A DNA stretch of 64,000 bases. Origin: Fremontodendron californicum. Taxonomy: Eukaryota; Streptophyta; Magnoliopsida; Malvales; Malvaceae. Made by a program: the position numbers and the translations under genes. Of the stretch, positions 10,242 through 18,765 are shown piece by piece; positions within the stretch are counted from its first letter, which is position 1; each line of letters begins with the position of its first letter. Under the pieces are notes generated by a model. It saw nothing but the letters and a program-made list of their open reading frames with translations. It did not search any database and had not been told where the DNA came from. The stretch is from assembly GCA_030761205.1 (NCBI GenBank), contig JAULJL010000003.1, positions 32,212,301-32,276,300 on the forward strand. The letters run 5' to 3'.

Positions 10242-12386
10242 TTGGCAGATAACTCTCAAGCCTGGCACACAGATAATTCCTCTGAAAGTTTCAATAGATC
10301 TAATCTTGTTTCTAACAGAGGTAAATATCATTTTAGTCAAGAAGATGAGATAAAAGCTAAAGTAGCTAATTTGGCTAGAAAGATTGAAGCCATGGAACTT
10401 AGAGAAGTAAAAGAAGTCAAAACGGTTAAAAATGAAGAAAGTTGTGGAATTTGTGAAATCATAGGACACCCCACTTCTGAATGTCCAAACATTCCCATTC
10501 TTAAAGAAGCGTTGCATGATCAAGTAAATTCCATAAACACATTTAAAAAGCCTTTTCCTTCTCCTTACTCTGAAACGTATAACCCTGAATGGAGAAATCA
10601 TCCCAACTTCAGTTGGCGGAATAATAATCATGTTCAGGTACCACAATCTCAAAAGCCGGGCAACATTTTTTCCTATCAACCTTCACGTGTACAAACCTTG
10701 GAAGAGACATTGCAAGCATTCATGCAAACACAAGCAAATGTGAATAACCAAACTTTACAAGACATCAATGAGATCAAAAACACCTTGTCCACATTGACAG
10801 CTTCATTACGCACTCAAGAAAAAGGTAAGTTTCCTGCTCAACCTCAGCCTAACCCTTCTACTCAATGTTTTGTTTCTTGCTCCAATGAAACTCAACAGGA
10901 AAATGCCAGTTCTATCACAACTCTTCGAAGTGGAAAGGCAATTGACAAAAACATTCCATCAAAAGACCAAGATCCTCCTTCCCCTCCGAAAAGTAATGGT
11001 AAGGATGATGGTAAGTCTGAACTTCTTGAAAATTTGGACAAAGAAAAAGGTATGCATCCTGCTCCTTTTCCTCAAAGGTTGCAAACAATAAAGAATTTGA
11101 ATCAAAATGCAGAAATTTATGAACTTTTCAAACAAGTTAAGATTAACATTCCTTTATTGGATGCAATCAAACAAGTTCCATCTTATGCTAAATTTTTGAA
11201 GGACATGTGCACATTTAAAAGGAAACATAATGTACAAAAAAAAGCATTTCTGACGAAAAGTGTGAGCTCAATCATTCAGCACCTTACTCCACCAAAATTC
11301 AAAGATCCTGGATGTCCAACAATCTCATGCATCATTGGAAACACTAGAATAGAACGTGCATTGCTTGATCTTGGTGCTAGTGTTAATCTTTTGCCTTTTT
11401 CTGTTTATCAACAGTTAGGTTTAGGTGAACTCAAGGAAACACCTGTTACACTTCAACTAGCTGATCGTTCTGTAAAAATTCCTCGAGGGATAGTTGAAGA
11501 TGTTTTGGTTCAAATTGAAAATTTTTACTTCCCTGTTGATTTTATTGTTTTGGACACACATCCTATTTCAAATCCAAATGTTCAAATTCCTGTTATATTA
11601 GGCCGTCCGTTTCTTGCAACTTCTAATGCTCTGATAAATTGCAGGAATGGTATTTTGAACATTTCTTTTGGAAATATGACTTTAGAATTAAATGTGTTCA
11701 ACACTTGCAAGCAACCTGGTGATGTTTCAGAAGTACATGAAGTGGATTTCATTGAAGAACTTGTTCATGAACATCTCACCACTACCACATTCCATGATCC
11801 TTTAGAAGCTTATTTAATTGAATGTGAGTTGGATAATGCTTCAGAAATTTCACACACTGATTCTTTGTTAAATTCTTTTCAGGTTAAGCATTGTTGGAAA
11901 CAAAAGTTTGAGGAACTTCCATCACTCACAAATGTCACTGTACCATCAACTATTGAACCACCCAAGCTGGATTTAAAACCATTGCCATCCGAGCTAAAAT
12001 ATTCCTTTTTGGGTGAGAATGAAACTTTTCCAGTCATAAATGAACTTGAGGAACTCAAAAATGATGCATATGAGAATTCTAAAATTCATAAAGAAAGAAC
12101 TAAAGCCTTTCATGACAAGTTAAGTTCAAGAAAAACATTTGATGTTGGGCAAAAAGTTCTACTTTATAATTCTAGACTTCACATATTTCCTGGTAAATTG
12201 AGATCAAGATGGACTGGCCCATTTGTGGTTAAGTATGTGTATCATTATGGAGCAATTGACATTGAGAATCCTAGAAATGGTAACGTATTCAAGGTAAATG
12301 GACAAAGACTCAAACTCTTTTTGGAAAATCATGTTACTCAAGAAGAGGTTGTTTTTCTTTCTGATCCTTGTTTTGAAAATAACTAG
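10242..12386 (+). CDS. Gag C-terminus, aspartic protease and integrase tail fused in frame (RT-RNase H-integrase core deleted)
   Basis: This 714-codon frame continues gag after the single stop. Residues 68-81 form a zinc knuckle (CGICEIIGHPTSEC). A Ser/Gln-rich linker follows, then a retropepsin domain at about residues 355-480 with the Athila-type active site LLDLGASVNLLP (Asp376) and the flap-side motif VILGRPFLATSNALI. Around residues 575-600 the start of the RT region appears (KPLPSELKYSFLGENETFPV), and the frame then jumps directly to the integrase C-terminal region (NELEELKNDAYENSKIHKER, later LRSRWTGPFVVKYVYHYGAI). The YMDD-type RT motif, RNase H and the integrase DDE core are absent. 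The junction near 12040 is exactly in frame. The product could form particles and process Gag if the upstream stop is bypassed, but it cannot copy or integrate DNA. Confidence 0.88.
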   Translation: MADNSQAWHTDNSSESFNRSNLVSNRGKYHFSQEDEIKAKVANLARKIEAMELREVKEVKTVKNEESCGICEIIGHPTSECPNIPILKEALHDQVNSINTFKKPFPSPYSETYNPEWRNHPNFSWRNNNHVQVPQSQKPGNIFSYQPSRVQTLEETLQAFMQTQANVNNQTLQDINEIKNTLSTLTASLRTQEKGKFPAQPQPNPSTQCFVSCSNETQQENASSITTLRSGKAIDKNIPSKDQDPPSPPKSNGKDDGKSELLENLDKEKGMHPAPFPQRLQTIKNLNQNAEIYELFKQVKINIPLLDAIKQVPSYAKFLKDMCTFKRKHNVQKKAFLTKSVSSIIQHLTPPKFKDPGCPTISCIIGNTRIERALLDLGASVNLLPFSVYQQLGLGELKETPVTLQLADRSVKIPRGIVEDVLVQIENFYFPVDFIVLDTHPISNPNVQIPVILGRPFLATSNALINCRNGILNISFGNMTLELNVFNTCKQPGDVSEVHEVDFIEELVHEHLTTTTFHDPLEAYLIECELDNASEISHTDSLLNSFQVKHCWKQKFEELPSLTNVTVPSTIEPPKLDLKPLPSELKYSFLGENETFPVINELEELKNDAYENSKIHKERTKAFHDKLSSRKTFDVGQKVLLYNSRLHIFPGKLRSRWTGPFVVKYVYHYGAIDIENPRNGNVFKVNGQRLKLFLENHVTQEEVVFLSDPCFENN

Positions 12387-12526
12387 ATGTAAATATAATT
12401 TTTACTAATCTTCAAAAAAAAATACATTTTTTTAAACCCGGTTAAATGGCGGATAACGGTACTCCGTGATTATTTAAGTCGGTTCCATCAGCTACCCACA
12501 AAACTGATATTGTATATAAATTTCTC
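12387..12526 (+). other. Spacer between the integrase tail and the accessory frames of E
   Basis: This short non-coding stretch contains a TATATAAA motif at 12513-12520, which could be an internal promoter, and leads into the pyrimidine tract before the next frame. It marks the left edge of the accessory module that is absent from the related copy C. Confidence 0.5.
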
Positions 12527-12557
12527 TTTCAATTTCTTTTTCATTTTTTTTTTCAAG
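12527..12557 (+). promoter_or_regulatory. Candidate 3' splice acceptor directly before the zinc-finger frame
   Basis: A long T/C-rich tract ends in TTTTTCAAG and the next three bases are the ATG at 12558. This is a strong acceptor by eye. Expression of env-position genes from spliced RNA is established for some plant Athila/env-class retroelements. Confidence 0.5.
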
Positions 12558-13094
12558 ATGGATGATATTCTCACAAGATTGCAGAAACGATTTCCTCCTT
12601 TTCCTCGAAATATTTTACTGAAGCTTTACCAAGTTCGATTTGAAAGATTAAGAATGCTTATGCACAAAGGGATTCCTGAAGACATACGTTGGATAATTGA
12701 AGCCAAGGTACGTGAAGATGAATATCTTCCTGTTTTGCATTTACCAGGTACAGGTAGAAGCACTTTTGCAAAGAAGCGACGAGCAAAGCGCATGAGTTCA
12801 AATTGCCACAAATGTGCACGATGGACGTGTAACGGTAAATGTCGTTCTATTGGGATTCTGTCCTCTAATCGAGATGATAAAATTGAATTCATTAAGGATG
12901 GACTGAGTAAGGAGAATTTGGGTAATATCCAACTTTCTCTTGAGACGCATCCTAGTGGAGACGTACAAAGAGAAATTCTTGATTTATGGCCGCAATTCCA
13001 AAGGGAATGGCAACATCTTGGGAATCTGATGTTAAAAGACCCTGTTTGCCAGCTTGTAAGAAAACTGGATGGGAAGCATATCCTCGACTCATAA
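12558..13094 (+). CDS. 178-residue basic, cysteine-rich protein resembling carlavirus nucleic-acid-binding proteins
   Basis: The frame is uninterrupted from ATG 12558. Layout: an N-terminal basic/amphipathic part (RFPPFPRNILLKLYQVRFER), a GTGRS motif at residues 64-68, a Lys/Arg patch at 72-78 (KKRRAKR), then a zinc-finger-like cluster C83-x2-C86-x4-C91-x3-C95 including CHKC, then GILSSNRDDKIEFIKDGL (99-116), and a C-terminal tail rich in Trp, Gln and Leu. The succession of small-residue/GRS motif, basic patch, CHxC cluster and a following Asn..FI..G segment is the signature of the Carla_C4 family of small zinc-finger proteins of carlaviruses (Betaflexiviridae), some of which suppress RNA silencing or act in the nucleus. 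The N- and C-terminal extensions are unlike that family. Homology is inferred from motif order, not from a search. It could instead be an unrelated env-position protein. It is not a functional virus; no other viral gene is seen. Confidence 0.6.
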   Translation: MDDILTRLQKRFPPFPRNILLKLYQVRFERLRMLMHKGIPEDIRWIIEAKVREDEYLPVLHLPGTGRSTFAKKRRAKRMSSNCHKCARWTCNGKCRSIGILSSNRDDKIEFIKDGLSKENLGNIQLSLETHPSGDVQREILDLWPQFQREWQHLGNLMLKDPVCQLVRKLDGKHILDS

Positions 13095-13427
13095 AAGGCG
13101 TTTAAGCCGTTTCTGGACGTAAAACCAGAGGAAGATGTGAGCCACAATCACAACTACAATAAATGACTTCTCAGCTTTTGGTTTGATTTGCAATAACTTT
13201 ATTTCGGTTTAATTTACGTGTTGTTAGATTTGTCTAATTATTCTCGTTTTTTTTTTTTTGCATTGGTCTTTTACGGTTGATTTTTCTTCTCTTTTTGATT
13301 TTCTTCCTGAAATCACGCAAAAATCTTTTGTTAGGTTAACATTTTCTTCTGACAGGTCAAATACACTTTCGGCGACATTATTACTCTTGTCTGATTCACT
13401 ACTCAGTCCTCTATATATTACACCATG
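13095..13427 (+). other. Spacer between the zinc-finger and LOG-like frames
   Basis: It is T-rich with a CTATATATTA motif at about 13411. No supported coding sequence is seen. It may hold the 5' untranslated or intronic sequence of the LOG-like transcript. Confidence 0.5.
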
Positions 13428-13444
13428 TACTCATTCTCTTTCAG
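13428..13444 (+). promoter_or_regulatory. Candidate 3' splice acceptor before the LOG-like frame
   Basis: A tract reading ACTCATTCTCTTTCAG ends 16 bases before ATG 13461 and has the form of a plant 3' splice site. It lies inside the 12-codon N-terminal extension that begins at ATG 13425, so if splicing occurs the start must be 13461. Confidence 0.45.
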
Positions 13445-13460
13445 GCACTCGAAAAAAAAA

Positions 13461-14108
13461 ATGGAAAGTACTTCGTCCCAGCGCATTAAAAAAATTTGTG
13501 TCTTTGGAGGTGCTTATCCAGGGAAAAATAACATATTCGCTGATGAAGCCATAAGAGTTGGAGTAATACTTGCCCAACAAAAGATCCAGTTGATTTATGG
13601 AGGCGGTAGTACGGGTTTAATGGGAGCAGTCGCTACAGCAGCACACGCCGGAGGAAGTCCAGTTCTAGGAATCGTGCCAAAACTATTCACAAGTTTTTGT
13701 GGACCTACCTTGGGTACGGAAATACAAGTCTGGAGTATCCATGAACGGATAACAATCATGTACCATTCTGCCGATGCATTCATTGCTTTACCAGGAGGTC
13801 TGGGTACATTGGAAGAAATAGCTTGTGTGGCTTCTTGGTCATCTTTGGTCACAAATAAGAAACCCATTGGTTTGCTTAATATTAATGGTTATTTTAGTAA
13901 TTTGCTTTCATATTTAGATAATGCTGTGGATAATGGATTCATGTTTTCAGAGGCAAGGAGAACCATAATTTCTGCTACAACCATTGAAGATTTACTCAAA
14001 AAGCTCCAAGCTTATGAGTATTTACATGCTACGGTTGTTTCGCAAACGCTCGGAAAAAGAAAAAGAGATATGGACGAGCAAGGAGTGGATTGCACTCTGT
14101 CTTTGTGA
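13461..14108 (+). CDS. LOG-type cytokinin riboside 5'-monophosphate phosphoribohydrolase, captured by element E
   Basis: LOG enzymes cleave cytokinin nucleotides (such as iP or tZ riboside 5'-monophosphate) to the active free base and ribose 5-phosphate in one step. The 215-residue frame from ATG 13461 is the usual length of plant LOGs. Visible motifs: KKICVFGGAYPGKNNIFADE (10-29; most LOGs have CGS where this has GGA), LIYGGGSTGLMGAVA (44-58), HERITIM (94-100, with the conserved Arg96), SADAFIALPGGLGTLEEI (103-120, the family PGGxGTxxE signature with Glu119), and KPIGLLNINGYFSNLL (134-149). The C-terminus carries an unusual GKRKRD basic motif (199-203), possibly a nuclear signal. Plant LOG genes normally have several introns; this has none, so it came from an RNA copy. 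The start 13461 is preferred; 13425 would add 12 residues. It sits in the env position of an Athila-like element. Sequence drift from typical LOGs together with an intact frame suggests long residence, but activity is unproven. Confidence 0.9.
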   Translation: MESTSSQRIKKICVFGGAYPGKNNIFADEAIRVGVILAQQKIQLIYGGGSTGLMGAVATAAHAGGSPVLGIVPKLFTSFCGPTLGTEIQVWSIHERITIMYHSADAFIALPGGLGTLEEIACVASWSSLVTNKKPIGLLNINGYFSNLLSYLDNAVDNGFMFSEARRTIISATTIEDLLKKLQAYEYLHATVVSQTLGKRKRDMDEQGVDCTLSL

Positions 14109-14225
14109 CATTATCTAACATTTTGTTTGTTGTGTCTCAGTTATAATAAGTGGTTAGCAACCTCTGCAGGTAATATCTCCTAAATTCTACCTTTAGTAGG
14201 GGGTAAGGAACATATTTTGCTAATT

Positions 14226-14264
14226 TAAAAAAAAACAAAAAAAAAACAAAAAAAAAACAAAAAT
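14226..14264 (+). repeat. A-rich tract after the LOG-like frame (possible fossil poly(A) tail)
   Basis: Runs of eight to ten A are separated by single C residues, about 120 bases after the LOG stop codon. The position fits a 3' untranslated region plus poly(A) tail carried in with a captured messenger RNA. A simple A-rich slippage tract is the alternative. Confidence 0.5.
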
Positions 14265-16092
14265 TTGATGTGTTTTAAGCCATTTAGAAGTATTCATTCT
14301 GAACAAGGTCTGAGTAAGGGAGACTTGAGACATACCTTGTCAGTTTGATTTTAATCTTTTTATGTTTACTTGTTAATTTTTGTTTAGTATTTTAGGATTA
14401 TTTAGGTTGCATGAGTTTGTTTTGTTTTGAGTCTTAGTTATTCCTATTCTTATGTTATTAGTTCTTTTCTCTTACACATGATTCTTTCATTTGGGTTAAT
14501 AGACTTACATTGAGGACAATGTAAGAATCAAGTGTGGGGGGAACGATTTAGGATTTCTTTTATTTTTGTCTACTATTTTTTTTTATGAGTCTTTATTATT
14601 ATTATTATTATTATTATTTAGTGTGTTTTAGTTCCTTTTAATACAATGATGAGATATGAATTGCATAAGTCTAAAACAGATTTATTAGTGAGAAGATTTT
14701 CATGAGAATTGAGCTTGATGTCAACCTTTTTATGAGCCAATGTTAATATGATATGTTGATTGAGAAAGAAGCATGTTTAGACTTAATCTGACTTGTATAA
14801 TCATCCTTGTGAGTTTTTGAGCCTATAATGATTGATGCATTATACAAATCAATCTAATTTCTTTCTTGAGTGCTCTTATGATTACATGATTCTCTAGAAC
14901 TGGCTTTAAACCGTTTGAGACTATATTGATACATGTGACAACATGAATATGATAGAGGCATTAGGATTATAACCAGAGCCAAACAGCCATCCATTATTAA
15001 TGTTCTAAGAGAACATCCCCACTAGTGAGCCAATTTGAGCCTACATTAAATATGCTATTTTATTGGTAACCAGAACTTACACCTAGCCTAAATATACTTA
15101 TATCCTTACCCTTGTTCTAAAGATGGATTATATATTTTGAGACATATTGCAAAAACAAGGGATACTTTTTGAAAATTTGGGTTAGAACGAAAGATAAGTG
15201 TGGGGGAGGAGAGAGGCAAAAGTCAAGAGAAAAAGAAAGGGATCATTGTCAAATACATTCCCATATTAAAAAAAAAAAAAAAAATCTTCTCTTGAACTTC
15301 TAGTTAAAGTAAAGAAAAAGATGTTACAAAGTTGGTTAGAATGAAGCAAAGGCTCAACATGAATATTTAGCCTATGTTATTATGTGCTTTATAAGAGTTT
15401 TGAGAAGTTTTATTTGTATGATCTTATTATGTCTCTAAACTCTATGAACTCTTTGGAACCTTTGTGATATCTTTATCCTTTTGTTCTTTAACTACATTAT
15501 AACCCTTTGGCCCCATTACAACCTTGAAAAAAGACCTCTTGATTTATGAAGTTGTATGATCTAAATAGTGGAGAATAGGTGGACAAGCAAGCATATGGTA
15601 GAACTGTTTTCATGAGATTGATTGAGTGTAAACACTTTACCACTACTTTAAAGAGTGAAAATCATGAGAGTATAGTGAGAAGTTGAGATTAAGTCGAATA
15701 TGCACTATTTTGATTGAAATATGTTATGTTAATATTGGCTTAACTCATTTATTTACATTCAAGCATGAATTTTTGTGAAATTCTTTGAGCTATTGATTAG
15801 TTTATAAGACTTGTTCAAAGATTGTCTCTAATTTATATTGAAAGGATTAGGAGTAAATATTTTTAGTGTATGTAGTTTACTTATATTTTAGTTTTTCAAT
15901 GTTTGTGGGTATCGTTCTAGCAAACCCTCACGAGACTAAACTCGTCCACTAGGGACACCTAGGGGTTTAAAGGCTTGTGTCACATGCTAAGTGTCACCGT
16001 GATTTCCAAAGAAAATGGATTAGATTAGATTTTCTTATTTTATTTTTATTGAGTCGTTGCTAGGGACTAGCAACAATCTAAGTGTGGGGGTG
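14265..16092 (+). other. 3' non-coding region of E with three polypurine-like tracts
   Basis: There is no gene. A GAGGACAATGTAAG stretch at about 14512 and the following sequence recur, inverted, in copy C (26950 down to 25560), so this is the conserved Athila-family 3' region. Polypurine-like AGTGTGGGGG motifs lie at 14531, 15197 and 16081; only the last abuts an LTR. An (ATT)n microsatellite is at about 14596-14619, and a run of about 18 A is at 15268-15285. Confidence 0.8.
16081..16092 (+). other. Polypurine tract of E
   Basis: AGTGTGGGGGTG lies directly before the TGATAACTCG of the 3' LTR at 16093. It would prime plus-strand DNA synthesis. Similar internal copies at 14531 and 15197 are a known feature of Athila-type 3' regions. 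Confidence 0.85.
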
Positions 16093-16249
16093 TGATAACT
16101 CGTATAATTATATAGTTCTTAGTTATGTTTTATTATTGTTTTGTGTCAAATACGAGTTATTATTGCTTAGTCTACTTGTGTTTATGATCTTTTATATTTT
16201 TATGTAATTTGGTGTTTTTCATGAGTTTCTTTGAGTAATTTCAGATTAC
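16093..16249 (+). repeat. 3' LTR of E, truncated after 157 bp
   Basis: The sequence follows the 5' LTR from its first base to TTTCAGATTAC, with one visible change (AATTTC for GATTTC), and then switches abruptly to sequence from the left flank of the element. The switch point has a 2 bp overlap (AC at 16248-16249) shared by both sources. Confidence 0.9.
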
Positions 16250-16784
16250 AAGCTCATGGCATGGAAAGACAAACAAGTTAAGAAACAAAAGGAAAATGCA
16301 CATGCAAGGCATACAAAATGTGAAGTGCCAATTGGTCATGAAAAAAAAATGATGGCATTTTATCATTGCATTTTCATAAGCACATGGCATACTAAAATCA
16401 AAATGTACAAGTTCAAGACATGGAGATGCAAACAAGTTAATAAGAAAAAGGAAAATGCACATACAAGGCATACAAAATAGAGTTGCCGAATGGTCATGAA
16501 AAAAAATGATGGCATTTTATCATAGCATTTTCATAAGCACATGGCATACTAAAATAAAAATGTACAAGTTCATGGCATGGAGATGCAAACAAGTTAAGAA
16601 ACAAAAGCAAAACGCACATGCAAGGCATACAAAAAGTGAAGTTGCTGAATGGTCATAAAAAAAAATGATGGCATTTTATCATAGCATTTTCATAAGCACA
16701 TGGCATACTAAAATCAAAATGTACAAGTTCATGGCATGGAGATGCAAACAAGTTAAGAAGCAAAAGGAAAATGCACATGCAAGG
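16248..16784. repeat. Duplicate of the left flank of E (copy of 7292-7827)
   Basis: This 537 bp stretch repeats the A-LTR sequence that lies immediately left of E, including the 158 bp tandem units and the CAAGG TSD. Only a few substitutions are seen (for example TCAAGACATGG for TCATGACATGG). It joins the truncated 3' LTR to a second full LTR. Confidence 0.92.
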
Positions 16785-18282
16785 TGATAACTCGTATAAT
16801 TATATAGTTCTTAGTTATGTTTTATTATTGTTTTGTGTCAAATACGAGTTATTATTGCTTAGTCTACTTGTGTTTATGATCTTTTATATTTTTATGTAAT
16901 TTGGTGTTTTTCATGAGTTTCTTTGAGTGATTTCAGATTACTAGGTTAAATCAAGAATTAAGGGCAAATCCAATTCAGTTCCAGTTCCGACACCTTTTTC
17001 CATATCAGCTATATCTGGAGTTTCACTGAAGCAATAAGGCTGAATATTTTACAGTGCAAAGTTAAGAGGCATATCTATCTTTTTCATGTTTTACACTTCT
17101 TGAAACGGAGTCGTTTTCCCTACCGAAATCGACCATCAAGTTGGCTGATGTGCAATGATGTCTGTGCTGACCTGTTTTGGTATTTTGACCATATATTCCG
17201 ATCCACATGAGCAAATGATCTGATTCTAACGGCTATGGATCCGTAACTGATAGGGGCATATTTTTCTAGAAGACCATTTGATCAGATCGAGCCTCCAAGA
17301 TTGACAAAATCGACCATCAAGCTGGCTGATCAGAATTGTCATACAACATGACGAAAATTGTTAGAAAAATGCACCCACCTATTATACCTACCTTTGAAAT
17401 TTATAAAGCTTGTCTCTTGTCATTTAGCTCTCCAAAATGTGTATAAATAGAGGGCCTTGGATGAGTATTAGGATACATTATACATTGGTAGGATATTAGC
17501 CATTGTAATAAAATTCTCTAAGTTTTCTTCTTTTTTCCTTTCTCTAGTTTTCTTTTTCTTTATTTACTTATGCTTCTTACATTTCTTTTCATTTTTAGTA
17601 TGTGTTGCTAATCATATTGTTGAGGTGATGAGGTGAAGCTCTTGGTAAATGCTAAGGTTAGTCTCTTAAACATGAGCTAAAATGAATCATCATTTATAAA
17701 CACTAGTATAGATAATATTTTCTTTTGGTTTAAAATCATACTTGCAAAGTAGAGATCTTGATTCATTATTGACAATGAAAATGGCACAGTAAATGCTTGG
17801 TTTCATAACCTTGATTTGTTGTAGACATATACCTTGGCATAAGGAATGCTTGGACTCTTTTTATGAGTTTTGAGGACACCAAATGAACATAATATCATAT
17901 GCTATGGACGTTGGACAATTTGGACTGAATTGCTAAACCTTCCGATTGGAACCTCCTTTATGTGTGGATTTCAATTGTGTAATAAAACAAGATTAATCTT
18001 AGCATAACACCAAGAGTGGATTCTCTAACCTCAACATCCTTTCTTATTGTTTTTTTATATCTTGTTTAATTGCTTTTATGTTATTTTGTTTATTTTGTTC
18101 TCTAATATCTTGTTTACTTTGTTATTGATTCCCTAATATCTTGTTTATTTTCTTTTTCATATATATTTATAAACTTATACTTACTAGTACGCTTCCCTGT
18201 GGTTCGACCTCGGACACCCGAGAATTTATTACTTGAACATAACCTGCACTTGGGTTTACAACTCTTAATTGAGTCTCCATCA
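16785..18282 (+). repeat. Second full LTR of E (solo-LTR-like)
   Basis: It is 1498 bp, the same length as the 5' LTR, preceded by a flank copy ending CAAGG and followed by CAAGG and the continuing A-LTR. It has the structure of a solo LTR at the original insertion site. Differences from the 5' LTR cluster between 16995 and 17335. It carries the TATA box TATAAATAG at 17442. Confidence 0.9.
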
Positions 18283-18544
18283 CAAGGCATACAAAAATGA
18301 AGTTACCGAATGGTCATGGAACAAAATAAAGAAAATGCAAACATGTAGGACATGATGCATGAAAAAATGCACAACATGAGCATATGAACAACAATGGCCG
18401 AATATGCAACGATACAATATCAAGCATGGAAATGAAATATATAAGTAAATGTAGCATAGAAAATAATGTAAAGAACATATATATAAAAGATTTAACATAG
18501 ACATGCAAAACAAATAACAAGCAAAACTAGTAAGTAAAACAAGG

Positions 18545-18765
18545 AAAGTTAAGCTCCATGGTTGGTATCAAATGGGCATAGCCTCTCACCTAACCATAAT
18601 CACTTGGTCTTGCCAAGATCATGAAGTCTTTCCATCTCAATAAAACAGAAAATAAACCATGCAAAACAGCAAAATTAAGGTGAGCTTCATGGTAGGTAAA
18701 AATGGGCATAGCCTCTCTCCTAACCATGGTCACTTGGTCTAGCCAAGATCATGTAGCCATTTGAA
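18545..18765. repeat. Two-copy direct repeat of about 120 bp in the A LTR
   Basis: Two adjacent copies share ATGGGCATAGCCTCTC, CTAACCAT, TCACTTGGTCT and GCCAAGATCATG, starting near 18551 and 18681. They are non-coding. Confidence 0.75.

Larger units (their letters stand above)
7828..18282 (+). mobile_element. Element E: Athila-like retrotransposon carrying a LOG-like gene, with rearranged 3' end
   Basis: The order is: full LTR (7828-9325), tRNA-Asp primer site, leader, gag-protease-integrase-tail frame, zinc-finger frame, LOG-like frame, long 3' non-coding region with three polypurine-like tracts, 157 bp of 3' LTR, a 537 bp copy of the left flank, and a second full LTR (16785-18282). The outer ends carry CAAGG TSDs. 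The two 1498 bp LTRs differ at about ten scattered positions by eye, so the insertion is fairly recent. It lacks reverse transcriptase, RNase H and the integrase core and so must depend on proteins from other elements. It is nested inside the LTR of A. Confidence 0.88.

Noticed and set aside
10233..10679. 148-codon minus-strand frame opposite gag/protease of E
   Set aside because: Antisense of a recognised coding region with no features of its own.
12626..13147. 173-codon minus-strand frame opposite the zinc-finger gene
   Set aside because: It is the antisense shadow of 12558-13094. No motif is recognised, and the sense frame has a good start context and a coherent motif order.
13425..13460. 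Upstream ATG at 13425 as the true start of the LOG-like protein
   Set aside because: It lies across a good 3' splice-site-like tract, and the 12 extra residues do not resemble LOG N-termini; 13461 gives the usual length.
7828..18282. Two separate Athila insertions, one full and one solo LTR
   Set aside because: Both full LTRs are preceded by the same 537 bp flank and the same CAAGG, so independent insertion at the same base is far less likely than duplication or exchange at a single insertion site.
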